From [Phialemoniopsis] sp. UDSM-2020 (Eukaryota > Ascomycota > Sordariomycetes > Thyridiales > Thyridiaceae): a stretch of 64,000 bases of DNA. Below the pieces are notes generated by a model that made no database searches, was not told the origin of the DNA, and worked only from the letters and a program-made list of their open reading frames with translations. Where the stretch lies: assembly GCA_018873225.1 (NCBI GenBank), contig JAEILZ010000002.1:2976001-3040000 (forward strand), given 5' to 3'. The position numbers were made by a program, and so were the translations under genes. The stretch's first letter is position 1. Each line of letters starts with the position of its first letter. Of this stretch, positions 11,517 through 23,355 are shown piece by piece.

Positions 11517-12565
11517 GGTAAAGAACTATGAGGGTCTATTGTGTTATTTGATTGGATATCAGCACAAATATGAAAGCAGATGGAACATTGACAATAAGGA
11601 AATCGAGTTATGATGGGACGACCTGAACTTATAGACGCCCGTCGAAGATGGAATAACGCCAGTGCATAACGAATAACAATGATGCTTGAATAAGCTATAT
11701 TTGTCATCTTCATTCGCAAGTAAAACAGTTTGAGAAGCGGAATTAAGCGGCACAACCTGGTTCTTTCCCATCAAAAACGTACCTGCGTCCGGACTGCCCG
11801 TGGGATTCGGTCGTCTGCTCCGTGTGTGCCGGGACGAAAGTTTAGTGGGGCAACTCGGAAGGACTTGCTTCAGGTGGGGCACAAGTCGGAGCGGGAGTAC
11901 GCGATCAATCCCACTCAACCGATGCATCCCACTATGGTTGTATGAGTGTGTGTGTGAGGGACAAAGCACGCCCCCTTGTTGGACTTTTACGTATTCATGT
12001 GTTGCGGGATAGCCGTCAAGATTATACCGCCGAGCTTTAGTATCCCAAGGATCAAGTCGTTCATCGCTGCAAAGGATTCTTGGTGGGCTTCGCACACTCA
12101 GGGATTGCTGAAGACCCAGACCTAGGGATTAGCTTCTTGGGCAACCAGGCAAGTCAAGCCTTATATTCGAATCTTCTAATCTTCAATGTTCGCTTGCTCG
12201 CCCCTTAGAGTCACTGTCCCTGGTCTGATGCTGTAAGTGAAGTCACGTGCGAGTCAACGATCTCTGGGGCGGGTAGCGGGGCGGAATAACCCGCTGGGCG
12301 GAAGAGCATATATCCAGCCAAATCACGTGGTCGCATCATGGTGGTGCGATTGAGGGCGCTTGTGGGTGCTAATTTTTCTTTGATGTCTACGTATGTGACT
12401 CACGACAGGTGACTCTGAATAGCCATTGGAGACGCCCTGAGGCCTGCATACCTTTAAAAACCTGGCTGTAGTATTTCGAGGTTCGTTTCGATCGACAGCA
12501 GCAGCTCTGGCAACGTTTCTTATCTTTCTAACGTACGTCACGGACAGTCAACAGAGTAGCCCACC
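11517..12565. other. Shared divergent promoter region
   Basis: About 1.05 kb between the NmrA-like gene (minus) and chorismate synthase (plus). It holds CACGTG at 12244-12249 and 12324-12329 and three TGACTC elements (listed separately). No gene is supported inside. Confidence 0.5.
12251..12415. promoter_or_regulatory. Three GCN4/CPC1-type sites upstream of chorismate synthase
   Basis: TGACTCA occurs at 12396-12402, TGACTC at 12410-12415, and the reverse complement GAGTCA at 12251-12256. The first two lie about 150-170 bp upstream of the start codon. TGACTCA is the known binding site of the general amino-acid control bZIP factor (Gcn4, CPC1, CpcA), which activates aromatic amino-acid genes. 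Binding here is inferred from sequence only. Confidence 0.6.
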
Positions 12566-13920
12566 ATGTCAACCTTTGGCCAGTTTCTACGTGTGACGAC
12601 ATATGGTGAGAGGTAAATATACAAGGTCTTCCAGCGGCGATAGCGCATGGCAGCTGACCATTTCTGCAGCCATTGTCCCAGTGTCGGATGTATTGTCGAC
12701 AACTTCCCTCCTGGAGTGCCGATCTCGGAGGAGATTCTTCAACCTCAGGTGAGCAGAATATAGAACAAACGCCACACCTTCTAGAATTATTAACAAAAGA
12801 TTGTCAGATCTCTCGTCGTCGTCCCGGCCAAAGCTCTATCACGACGCCTCGGAATGAGGCTGACCTCGTGTCCATCCAGTCGGGTGTGGAAGGTGGAGTC
12901 ACACTGGGCACCCCGATAGCCATGGTTGTCAGGAACAAGGATCAGCGCCCCGGTGACTACAAGGGCGACACCATGAAGCAGTACCCCCGCCCCAGCCATG
13001 CCGACTTCACCTACCTTGAGAAGTATGGTGTTCGCGCATCGTCCGGTGGCGGTCGTTCAAGTGCGCGAGAGACGATCGGTCGTGTGGCCGCCGGCTCTCT
13101 CTGTGAGCACTACCTCAAGCTTGCACACGGCATCGAGATTGTTGCGTGGGTTTCATCTGTCGGAAGCATCCACGACATCCCGCCAACTGCGGAGTTCCCT
13201 TGCAGCTCTCACAACCCGGAATTTCTCCAGCTAATCCAAGGGGTTACGCGGGAAACCGTCGACAAGACGGTGGTCAGGTGCCCGAACCCGGAAACGGCTG
13301 CTAAGATGGAGGAGTGCATTGCCGACTTTAGGGATCGTCAGGACAGCATTGGAGGCACAGTGACATGTGTCATTCGAAATCTGCCAACCGGACTCGGCGA
13401 GCCAGTCTTCTCGAAGTTGGAGGCGACGCTTGCCCACGGAATGATGAGCATCCCGGCAACAAAGGGATTTGAAATCGGCTCTGGATTCCAAGGAACGGAA
13501 ATTCCCGGTTCTCGTCACAATGACATGTTCGTTCGCAACCCCAACACTGCATCAGTTACCAAGAACGGATTTGCGACGCCAAGGCTTGCAACCTTGACGA
13601 ACAACAGTGGAGGTATTCAGGGAGGAATTTCAAACGGCGCACCCGTCTTTTTCAAGGTCGCTTTCAAGCCGCCTGCGACGATCGGCCTGCCTCAGGAGAC
13701 TGTTACGTTTGAAGGAGAGAGCGATGGACTGCTAGAGGCCAAAGGACGCCATGATCCCTGTGTTGTTCCACGTAAGTCACAGAAACTTTCAGCAATCCAA
13801 TTAACTCTACTAACCATATGTATAGGTGCGGTTCCAATCGTTGAGTCCATGGCTGCGATTTGCGTTTTGGATGCTCTTCTGATGCAAGGTGGTAGAAGGT
13901 CTGCGATGCTTGCTCCGTAA
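12566..13920 (+). CDS. ARO2: Chorismate synthase
   Basis: Exons 12566-12612, 12670-12748, 12808-13771 and 13826-13920 give 394 residues. The protein converts 5-enolpyruvylshikimate-3-phosphate to chorismate with reduced FMN, the last common step of aromatic amino-acid synthesis. The family blocks are present in order: RVTTYGESHC (first conserved His), [73 protein letters not shown] and [15 protein letters not shown]. Intron 3 has a perfect CTAAC branch site. The sequence is somewhat divergent at the N-terminus ([11 protein letters not shown] where MELTEEDI is usual) and in the C-terminal helix. It could be the only copy or a paralogue. The TGACTC sites upstream favour a biosynthetic housekeeping role. 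Confidence 0.93.
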
Positions 13921-14127
13921 ACAACGAACATGTAGCATCTTAAAAAAGTTGAACAACGATCAGAGGCTTTTCTACCACTTACTCAAGGCATAGAGAAAAA
14001 AGACACGTTATGACTGTAAAGCACGGTATCCTATGACAATCATGACATTACAGGCTGATGACATCCTGCTTGAAGGGCTCTTCCAAAAGATTTTAATTCG
14101 GCTACTTGTACAATTCCCAGTCAACCC

Positions 14128-15875
14128 TTACACATATGACGGTAGCGTATTATGAGAGCTGATGACGGCATTCATCATACGGACATAATTGACCACGACG
14201 TCACTGTCGGCGTGCAAGTCGTGATGCGCCCATACCGACTGGATACCAGTCTTGAGGCGTGCCATGCTACGCACATGCGCTCCCTTCTCGGTTCGATCGA
14301 TCATGCCGAGTATGGCGGCTCGCTGCTCGTCCGTGCGCGCCTCGCAGCCCAGAATAAAGAGCGGGAAGAAGTGGTCGCAGGCCGGCATCTTGAGCGGCAC
14401 GTCAAAGGCCCGGTCGATGAGGGCGCCAAGCTCCGGCGACTGCGGCTCCCAGGGACTTTGCGACGCGCGCGCGAGGTAGATGAGCGTCGTCATCCTGTAG
14501 AGTTCCGTCGAGAATTCGAGGGCAGTGGGAGGTATCGGTTTCGTGGCGGGCGGTATGATGGGCGACTCTACTATTCGAGACCGGAGGTCCTCTAGCTGGG
14601 ATTTGTAGTCGTCTTGATGGCTCTGGGGGTCGCTTGGGTCGATGACTGTGGACACCGTCTCGCAGAGGAGGTTCAACACTGCGGGGGCATGACTCTGATA
14701 GTGACCCTGGGATGAACGATCAGCCTTGGGATCACATGGGGCTTGTCAGCACAGGCACGAGTCCTTGACTTACTGGTCTGCCTTGTGCCAATGAAGGGCA
14801 CTTTGCTGCTTTGGACCCATCTGCAACATCCTGTGCAACCGAATCGTGACGCCAATGCCGCATAGCAAATCGAGCTAATGCTTCATGGTAGTAGACCCAG
14901 TCGAGCAATTCGGACACCCCGCTTTGGTTTGAGTTCTCTTCGAGACCGGTCCCTTCGATGATGCTCATAGCCCCTTGGACATACCAAAGCCACTCGCCAG
15001 AGCTCTCTGAAGGCAGCTGGATCTAAAACTCCGTTTAGAGACAGTTCGACTATGACTGGGTAGAGTATTTCTGTGCCTTACCTCAAAAGCACAGAGAAGC
15101 ATACATGCGGCAACGTGCTGAGCGGCCTCGGCCCAGCTCTCCAGGCCTGCTTTTGCAGAAAGGGACAGCGCGTCTAAAGCCGAGACCTTGAACTGGACGG
15201 CTTCTCTCTGAAGTCCACTGCGATGCAGAGATGCAACTGCTAGCAGCGAATATAACAGTGCCCTTCCCGGTGAGGAGTCATTAGTGAGTGCCATGCGGAT
15301 AAGCACGTCGCGGATGGACCGTGTATTGGAGCCGAATGTGACGAGTGACAAGTGGGCGGCATTATGGACTATCCCGACACAGAGTCAACTTCAAATGGAC
15401 TTCTACCAGAAGCTTCCGCAATATGTGACTTACAGTAGTGAACAAGATCTGTTTGTTGCAATCCCGGTAGAGGTTGATTCCACAACCTCTGAGAAGGTTG
15501 AACAAGAAGCGGAGGCCGGCTTGTGATTGCTTCATTTGCTGTCATGTGACGAAATAACTCAATGTCCCACCAAGAGGTATTAATGAACAGGCGCTGATCC
15601 GACTGTTGTTCCACGTGCCATCTCACAGGCGGGAGATGACCCCTGATGGCCCGCTTCCGGTCGTTGGTCCCCGGCCATGACAAGCGGATCCCGTACCCCT
15701 GACATTGTCTCCGTGCCCGGACACAGTTCTGGCAAGTGGGAAGTCCGCGATCACACCGGACCTTGCGGTCTAGTCCACACAATCAGTATAAGAGTTCAGC
15801 GTAACACTGGAGCTCTGATGTGGATTCCGGGTTGTACTTACCCTTGCACGTCCAACAGCCCTTTTGGACTTTCAT
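14128..15875 (-). CDS. Zn2Cys6 transcription factor with fungal-specific domain
   Basis: Exons on the minus strand are 15875-15842, 15769-15434, 15368-15082, 15022-14774 and 14694-14128, giving 490 residues with consistent phases. The first exon encodes MKVQKGCWTCK and splices into DRKVRCDRGLPTCQNCVRAR, restoring a C-x2-C-x6-C-x6-C-x2-C-x6-C zinc cluster at residues 7-34. The middle holds the fungal transcription factor domain of the PF11951 type: ALLYSLLAVASLHR, LPSESSGEWLWYVQGA and LLDWVYYHEALARF are its hallmark blocks. It would act in the nucleus as a sequence-specific regulator. Targets are unknown. It is convergent with chorismate synthase, with 207 bp between the two stop ends. Confidence 0.9.
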
Positions 15876-16434
15876 TGGATCGTTCGACATCCTTATTCCA
15901 CTCTATTCTCGCCTCTCGAAGTCCTTTGGCAGTCTTTAGTCTCCCAAAGAGGTGAATGAGTGGTAGCAAGAAGTTAGCAAAATCCGGGGATGTCGCAGAA
16001 AGTTGTATGTCAACGGGAGGCCGGCCCCACCAGGTGCAAGTTTCCGCGAGATATCCACTTTATTTGTCATCACGAGTCAGTGTTCGCAGCCGACTGGGGA
16101 GCTTTGTCAGCTACGCCGGTGTTTAGCTGCTTCAGCCGGTAAAGGCTGAACATAACATAACACAACGTCATTCATACTCGTTGTGGACGACTCCTTTATT
16201 ATTTCTAAGTCTAATGCTTGTGACCAATGATGCAGGTAAGAAGAAATGCCCCTCTAATGCAGGAGAAACTGTGGAATCTAGATGATCGATATCGCGACGC
16301 ATGAAACGCATGAAGATAATGAGAAAGGCTTCGAGGTAATGAAGCGTGTAATGCAGCGCCCGAATCTCAGAAGAGCACTTGAAAAGAAACGGCCAGCTCC
16401 TTGAGAGAAGCAAGCTAGGTATCGAAGTCGAAGA
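15876..16434. other. Intergenic, promoter of the Zn2Cys6 gene
   Basis: About 560 bp between the start of the regulator and the 3' end of the phosphate carrier, both on the minus strand. Nothing gene-like is seen. Confidence 0.4.
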
Positions 16435-17917
16435 TTAAAGCTCAACCCCGTTGGTGGCACCCACAGCCTAAGACACAGTCAGCCACGAACTTCTACACAC
16501 ACAGTTCAATCGCAAAGACAAGCATACCTTCTTGATGTCACCATAGATGGCGAATTGGACAGCAGTCATTCCGCCGACCATGACCAGACGGGCCCGGATG
16601 CCCGTGTAGCTGCCCCGAATACCGAGGTCCTTCGCGATCCGCACCAGGCGGCCCATCGTTCCCTCACCGGGCTTCGCCTTATCCTTGTTGATCTTGCTGA
16701 GGATGGTGTCGGCCGGCTGGGAAACAAAAGCGGCAGCGAGACCGGCGACCAGACCGGAGGTCATGTTGATACCGGTTTGCGCCAGCGAGGGGATGGTGGC
16801 CTTATCAAAGATGCTGTATGCGACGGAGATCGCCTTCTCGTAGACCACAAAGGTCGCCATGGTGTACGGCACCCTTGATTATCATGTGTCAGCGCATCTC
16901 ACACTGATCAAACGCTGCTCTAGAAGGGCGGTGCTAAACTTACTGCTTCAACAGTATGGGGCTCAGTCCAGAGTACAAGCCGCTCACACCCTCCTGCCGC
17001 GCCATCTTGATCATGCCATCAAATAGGCCGTTGGCGTACGTCGGCTGCGACACGAGCCGGATGCGCACGGCCTCGAAGGGGCACAGCGCTAGGTCGCCGA
17101 GGAACTCGGCGGCGGCTGACGACGCGAGGTATACGGCGTTGCGGTTGTTGGATGCCGTCTCGCGACCAAGCTGCTCGACCGACAGCTTCTTGAAGAACTC
17201 GTAGCCGCCGAATTTGAAGGCGCCCTGCAGCGCGTAGCCGGCGCAAGTGGGGCCGAGGCCGGTGAGTAGGGCGCCGGCACCCTCGGACGAGGCGATCAGG
17301 CGCGCGCTCGAGCCGATGCTCTTGCTGTAGCGTGCGGGTTCGAGCTGGATTCTCGTCTTCACCCTGCACGTTAGGAATGTATAGTTAGCGCACCTGGAGC
17401 GAATCAAATCGGGGGAGGGGTCACAAGTTTGGGGGAGGGGGCCACGCGCCACGGAGGAAAGGCAAGAAAAAGCTGGACTTGCTACGTGACCGGCACCCCG
17501 TACCGAGGGGTGAGCCACGGCACGGAGTGCCGCACGAATAGGCAATAGACAGCCACGAGAGGAGAGGAGAGACGTAGAGACAGAGTGTATCTGTGGGTAC
17601 GTCCCCCCTCTCGGGTCGGGTTGGTTTTTGTTTCTAATGCGTCGCGTATAACTGGCGTTTGGACCGTGGCGTGGTTGAGTGTGGCGTGGTTCCGGCAAAA
17701 TTGCACCCTGACAATCAAAGGCAATGGCTTACACATCGACGGGCGTCAAGACGGCATGCGTAAAGGAGCAAACAAAAGCACCTGCGAGAGCGTATCTAGC
17801 ATAGAGGGAAACGCCTTGAACTGTTTTCGCCGCGTGTACCGAGGCCTCTGTCGCTGCTACGGGAGAGGTCGCGGCCGACGCCGGCGTTGATGATGATGGG
17901 AAATGGGTATGTGACAT
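16435..17917 (-). CDS. MIR1: Mitochondrial phosphate carrier
   Basis: Exons on the minus strand are 17917-17733, 17363-16944, 16873-16528 and 16467-16435, giving 327 residues. It imports inorganic phosphate with protons across the inner mitochondrial membrane for ATP synthesis. Three carrier repeats show their P-x-[DE]-x-x-[KR] motifs: [18 protein letters not shown] and QPADTILSK. The blocks [14 protein letters not shown], [30 protein letters not shown] and [18 protein letters not shown] match yeast Mir1 and Neurospora carriers. The start at 17917 ([10 protein letters not shown]) agrees with the FPSSS N-terminus known from fungal homologues. Intron 1 is long (369 nt), but no conserved residues are missing. 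Its ATG lies just 47 nt downstream of the stop of the small gene at 17965. Confidence 0.95.
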
Positions 17918-17964
17918 GAAGCTGTACAACGATTGTGAGCCTAAGAGACACTTTCCAGCGGGCT

Positions 17965-18407
17965 TTATAGTCCAAACCACCTCGACTTCTTGTGTCCCAG
18001 ATCTTCTATCCTCTCCTTCAGCCCTTGCTGCTCGTCACTGCTCAGCTTGCCGCGCGCCGCATCGAGAACCTTGAGATGCTCCTTCTTCAGGGCCTCGAAG
18101 TTGTTATCTAGTTCTTTGTGCCAAGGATAAAGAACAGTCACCCACGTCAAAGTTAGCTAAATTGTGATTCTAGACGTTGTGGGAAGTCGTTGGGAGGCAG
18201 TGGGAGGTTGTGGGAGGTCGTGGAGAGGAAATGGGAGTAGTAGAGCGATGTACTCCAAACTCCCACGACACCCACGACGCCCAACACAGGACACGTAGAA
18301 AAGAGGACGCAAATCATTCCGGGGTTTTAGAATATGCTTACTTGGAAAGCAAGGGCCGAGCTGGCAACGATAAAGTTCGTGATCGAAATCGCGCGGGTGA
18401 CAATCAT
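17965..18407 (-). CDS. Small single-pass membrane protein, 85 aa
   Basis: Two exons on the minus strand, 18407-18342 (GTAAGC donor) and 18156-17965, give 85 residues. Residues 5-35 are hydrophobic (ITNFIVASSALAFQ then LTLTWVTVLYPW) and should span a membrane. The rest is a charged amphipathic helix (HKELDNNFEALKKEHLKVL ... LKERIEDL) ending GHKKSRWFGL. The layout of one N-terminal membrane span plus coiled coil is common in small mitochondrial or ER proteins, but I cannot name the family. It lies directly upstream of the phosphate carrier on the same strand, with only 47 nt from its stop to the carrier ATG and a different frame, so a shared transcript is possible. Intron size (185 nt) and acceptor choice are the weakest points. 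Confidence 0.65.
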
Positions 18408-21400
18408 CGTGGCGGTTGGGATGTTGATTTAACGGGGAAATATGTATGATGTCTGGATCGCAGACTGGTAGTCGCTCGTTCTTCCGACGAGAATTAGGGT
18501 CTTCGAATGCAGGCAAGCCTTGGATGCGAAGTGAAAGCGTGTGCTGTTACTACAAGCGTCGCGTATGGGTATCTTGAAAGAGAACGTATGGTTAGACGTA
18601 AGGAAAGAAACAAGTGATTCACGATCACTCCAGGGACGGTAGAAAAGCAGTGTCGCTGCGGTAAGAGCTGACCTTGGTGCGCGAATCGAGGGGAGAAAAT
18701 GAATGACTCGGCGCAGTGCGAGTAGCTCGGGTCTTATATGAAGTTCTGTATTGATTGACTCGCGTGGGTCCCTGGATATCCACAGAGACAGAATGAAACC
18801 GTCACGTCTATTGATCCTTGAGAGAATAGAAAAGAAAAATAACTCCTTCCGACGCAATCCAAAAAGACGTCAATCGGCTGGGGTGCGAAGGGTCAGGGTC
18901 GGGGCCAGCGACTTATATGCGGATCGGGTTTTCGATAAGAAGGCCGCCGAAGAGTGGAAGAATGACAGCGCCACTAGAGCCGGTTCCACTGTGGGGACTA
19001 GCCCTGCCATTCTGTCATTCTGGGCTGTTTTGGAGAGCCTACGGGCGCCGTGGGAAGCATGTGAAACGGGGACCCCTTCGGGCTGATGGCCGGGAATGTC
19101 CGATTAGGTATGGTGCTGGGCGCCCAAAGCCTACCAGGGTCAGCCTGCCCACCGGTAGTCGGAGCCAAGGCCTCGACGGCGGCACGACTCTTGTCCTGTT
19201 CTGGGCGATCTCAATGTGCTGTGCTTGCAGTGCAGCGCATGGCATCGCTGCGAGGGTGGCAGTTGGGACGAACAGTGAGAAGAGCGGTAGAGCCGGATAC
19301 CAGGATGTTGAGTTTCCACGTCGCCGAAAAGAGCTATCCCACTGCCTACGTACGGTGTACAGCTTGGTCGACGACATCGCCCGTCGTTCTGGATTTGGCA
19401 AGAGATTCTCCTAGCAGTCACGGACTGGACCAGCCTGGTTCACGCAATTTCAGAGTTTTTCTCTTCACTATCGATCAAACCCGTTTCTTTTTCTTGACTC
19501 TCATTGCGGCGGTATTTACAGAACAATACCCTGGTTGCCGGCTAAAGAAAGCAAGTGTATGTGTAAGTCAGGGTCATTTCCGACACGCGAACGTTGCATG
19601 CCCCGGCGATCTGGGTGCGGGCCGACCAGGCCGTCGAAACGAACCGGAGGCCTTGTAGAATTTTGCAACGTCATTGAAGGGGTTGAAGGTGAAATTTTGG
19701 TCAATTGTGCTTCTTTGCTTCAATCCGCACTCACGTTGCGCGCGAATGGCCAAGTTCCATTGCTAATGGGGACAATAATGAGAGGCCATCATGGAGGCGG
19801 TTCCTTGCAGAGGCGATGCGCGCGGCGCGCCCCTGAAAACGTGTTGCTGTACTTCCTCCGCATGTTGCAGGTTTCCGACAAATGGCAGGCAAGGCCAGGG
19901 TCAGATCGCAGCTGAAGGGAATAAGCCGGAAGGCCAACCAAGCCAATCAATGGAAAGCCAAAAGGTCAAAGGATCAATGAGCTGGCGGTGGTCCTCCGAT
20001 CAAGCACCGGAAGCAGGAACCCTTGCCCACTTGGGCCGCCATTCGCAAACTCCAAACGATCATTTTGCGGAGGCGGCAGGCTTGGGGAGGATCAATGATC
20101 GCTTCGCAAACCCACATTCCACGCCCAGAACGGCGTCTCCAGGGCGCACTAACGTGCCGTTCGATTCGAGAGACTGCAGGCTACCCCTCCTTGTATCTCC
20201 AAGAGCTGTGATTGTGTGACTGTGTCGACGTGTGTCAGGTCGCAGGTTGGCAGGTCGCGATGGGGAGGGGGGCTGCCTCCCTGGGCCTTCACCCAAAAGT
20301 GGCGTGATTCTTGCTGGGTTCCCACATATTACGGGGTAAGCAATTTTCTCGGGCACCCTTTCTTTGGCGCGAGGAACGACCTGTCAACTTTGCGCAGAAA
20401 CCGGCCGTTCCTCTGGGATTTTCTCGCCGCAATACCTCAGGATAGTTCTCCTCGCGACATTCGCTCCGGAAGCACAAACAGGTGGTCTTTTCTCCTTGCA
20501 GACGGTGAAGCGATGCTCTGTCGTCCAAAGTGGATCGCCGTCTGCCGTGAAGAGGGGACCTGAGGGACCCGAGAGACCCTGCTAGAGTGCTGGAGAAGCA
20601 CCTCCTCCAGCAGCTGGATGCTCCGTAAATCCACCCAGCCACCGTAGCGCCAGTGCTGGTCCACACTGCCCGGACTTCCCTGTGGGGCCCGTGAAGGCCT
20701 GTCTAGACCGGTCCATTGTAAATCATCGGATTCCCCACCGATCACGTTCATTCATCACCGAATGCGTGAGCGCGCGAAGACGACTCTCCGGCACCTAGAA
20801 TAAGCTGCGGGCAGCCCAAAGGAGCCATGGCATCGGTCCCCACGGAGAAGGCACGTTGTGTCTCCCTGTTTGTTGCCTAGTTCAAAAGCGAAGAAAGCAG
20901 ATGACCAGTGGCGCCGAGAAATCCAAAACCAACGAAAGTACGGAGTACTAGTCTAGCAATTACAGACCGCCACCACCACTCTGACTCTTTCTCTATTCTT
21001 GGCACACAGGCTCGGCACACCGCCGTTACTCGGCTGTCGCTTGTCGGTCTTCTTGGCCCAGTCATCCGGCCGGTCCCACCCCGGGGCTCGGTCGTGGCGG
21101 TAGGGATCACGACCACGCCCCTTGCTATGACAGCGTTGATCTTCAGAGACGACAGCTTTCGCCCGTGTTGAACTTCACGGCTGCGCATCCACGCCCTCAA
21201 CTTTATTTCCATCTCCTGGAAATCCCGTTCACTTCTTCTCGGTTGCTACGATCTAGTAGATGGTTCAATTCGGGTTTCGAGTACACTTCGCCTCGAGACA
21301 AAAGCCATCACAGTTGAGCTCGTTAATTTCGACTGATAATGCATTGAAGACTAGCATTTTGTCTCATTCCGTCGTCACCTCTGGCCGCCCTCGGATCTCC

Positions 21401-21673
21401 TAAAAAAGGTTGTCTGAGAGAACTAGCAACGAAGTGGATGGAAGTGCGTTGCCTGTGTAACCCTTTTCGTCACCGCCGGATTTACTTCTGCCAACAGTCG
21501 GGTACCTAGTAGCCTCTATCGGTGTGACTAGCGTTACTATTGATGTGTGATCCGTATCCCGAAAGGAAATAAAACCTCCTCGTTTGTCCTCCAGCATCAC
21601 CATTGGCATTACCTCTGCGAGAGTATAGGCGTTGTGGAGGCGGGTCCATTTCCCCGGGATTGACATCTTGCCC
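18408..21673. other. 3.3-kb gene-poor region
   Basis: No coding region with a recognisable domain or consistent splice structure is seen. The first few hundred bases (to about 18,800) are the likely promoter and leader of the small membrane protein and carrier genes. Many short open frames overlap on both strands, with high Arg, Ser and Pro content typical of chance frames. Non-coding RNA genes cannot be excluded by eye. Confidence 0.45.
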
Positions 21674-22303
21674 CTAGTCATCATAGCTCATCTCGGTGTC
21701 GTGCGTCTTACTCAGGTTCAGCCTTTCGATTGAGTTCGAGACAAGATCGGTATCAGCGACAGATGCCGGAATTGAGGCAGATTTGAAATTGTCATCGGCA
21801 GCAGTGTCGACTTTTTTGTTAAGCTCGTGCAGTCTAGCAAGCTCGATCTCCTGTAGCTCAAGATTGCCTTCAAAAATCTCGATCTTCTCCTGTGCCTCGG
21901 ATATTCTGGCGTGCCGCCAGTTGGCTTGGGATTCTTCAGGTCGAGCGTAGTGAGCTGCTCATACCAAAACGCCTGCTCGTCTCTCGCAAGCTGAACCCTC
22001 ATACGAGAGAGGATCATATCGGCCTTCAGAAAATGGAGATCTGAATCAAAGATATGGGCGTTTCGTTGGTAGTCGGATTTGAAGGCGTCACAGATTCTAC
22101 TCGTATTCTCGATTGACTCGGATATGATGGCTTATGCCTGCTTTGGGGAGTGGTTAGCCAGTGGTGTTCAAGGAGGGAATACGTTGAAGAGATTTTGAAA
22201 TAAGCACCAACCAGTGCAAGGTTGAAAGGGCTACCTTACCAGATCGCGAGGCAAATTTCAGATAAGACCGGAGTAGTTGTACTGTAGTGACAGGGAAGAG
22301 CGC
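21674..22303 (-). pseudogene. Coiled-coil coding region with apparent frame disruption
   Basis: On the minus strand, 22303-22240 encodes ALFPVTTVQLLRSYLKFASR and splices (GTAAGG donor, phase 1) to 22130, continuing IISESIENTSRICDAFKSDY... QLARDEQAFWYEQL. At about 21960-21950 the coding-like frame shifts by one base and continues in another frame as WRHARISEAQEKIEIFEGNL... ending at TAG 21676-21674. Both halves look like a charged, helical protein. A 50-nt intron from a GTATGA donor in ILSR to GAGCAG would also restore phase but lacks a branch site. Coding-like sequence resumes after the TAG. No start codon was found upstream. It is either a decayed gene, an assembly indel, or an unusual splice form. 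Confidence 0.4.
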
Positions 22304-23355
22304 CTATGGGTCAGTGGCGAACGAAGAAAACCCAATGCTCAAAGATTTGACATTCGATGGGAAAACGGGTGCAACCTCGGGAGGGAGTCGTCTTAGCAGG
22401 GTAGGGCTTAGGGTTAGAGAGATCAGAGAACAATACAGAAATGTTTTATGAGAGAGACGCGGTTTGGTTTTCGATTGAGGAACCTTTCGGAATGTCTCCG
22501 AGGAAAAAGGAGATGAAGGTTGTGTGAGAGACCGCTTCGAGCACAGTGGGAAATCTCTCAGAAGAATTCAAGGGAAAGAAAAGATCGATGGCAAGAGAAA
22601 ACTGCTGCGAGCACGGTGAGAAGATTCTCATGACTTGATCGATTGAGAATTCACGACGTCATGCGTGGGTAGAACGTAAGAGCCTAGTAGACAGGATAGA
22701 AGAAGATGAATGTGGGTGATGAGATGGGTGCTCAGGGTCTGCCCAGGTGAAGATTTCAGGGCGAATTTAGTGAATTTAGCCTTAACGTTGATTCACCTTG
22801 TGAACTACATATCGACGGCATTGCCTGAACATCGTCCTTGGAGAGTATATAGGCAGGAGCAAAGTACCACAGCATGGGAGAAATCTTCTGCATATCACAA
22901 CAAGACCCGAGCTGAGCACTATGAAACTCAATCAGAAACATTTTTTGAATCAATACATACTTCACCGAACCCAGCATAAACGAGACAATTGGGGCCGCCA
23001 TCGAGATGAAAGATTCCATGTAGCCGAGGCTGCAAATAGGTTGACTTGACTTTTGACATATTAAGATGGGGGATCTAAAGGGTAGCGCAGAGCGGCGATC
23101 GATATTCCTCCATCTATTACACCACTGCAGTACTGCTCCATGCCCATGGCAGGCCAGCATGGCATAGCAGTACAATGTAATGACGTCCCTCTTGACCACG
23201 TTCAGGACCATATCCCCCCTTCCTAGGTCCGACCCTTTCATACATACGAGGATGAATAATTGGTCCTTCCAATGTGAGAGACTTGTGTACCGAGTGAAAA
23301 ACATGTACATTCAACCAGTTCCACCAGCATCGAGATGGGATAGAGCGACGGAGCC
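22304..23355. other. Intergenic with short degenerate repeats
   Basis: About 1 kb between the damaged coiled-coil region and the 3' end of the 2EXR-like gene. It contains a short TAGGG-rich run near 22400 and two similar 'cgagcac.gtg.ga' segments near 22535 and 22607. No gene is seen. Confidence 0.35.

Noticed and set aside
12564..15875. Secondary-metabolite cluster of chorismate synthase, NmrA-like gene and Zn2Cys6 regulator
   Set aside because: No core synthase is present and the next gene is the housekeeping phosphate carrier, so the adjacency alone does not support a cluster.
22395..22420. Telomere-like TTAGGG words
   Set aside because: Only one or two imperfect copies; too short to suggest an interstitial telomere.
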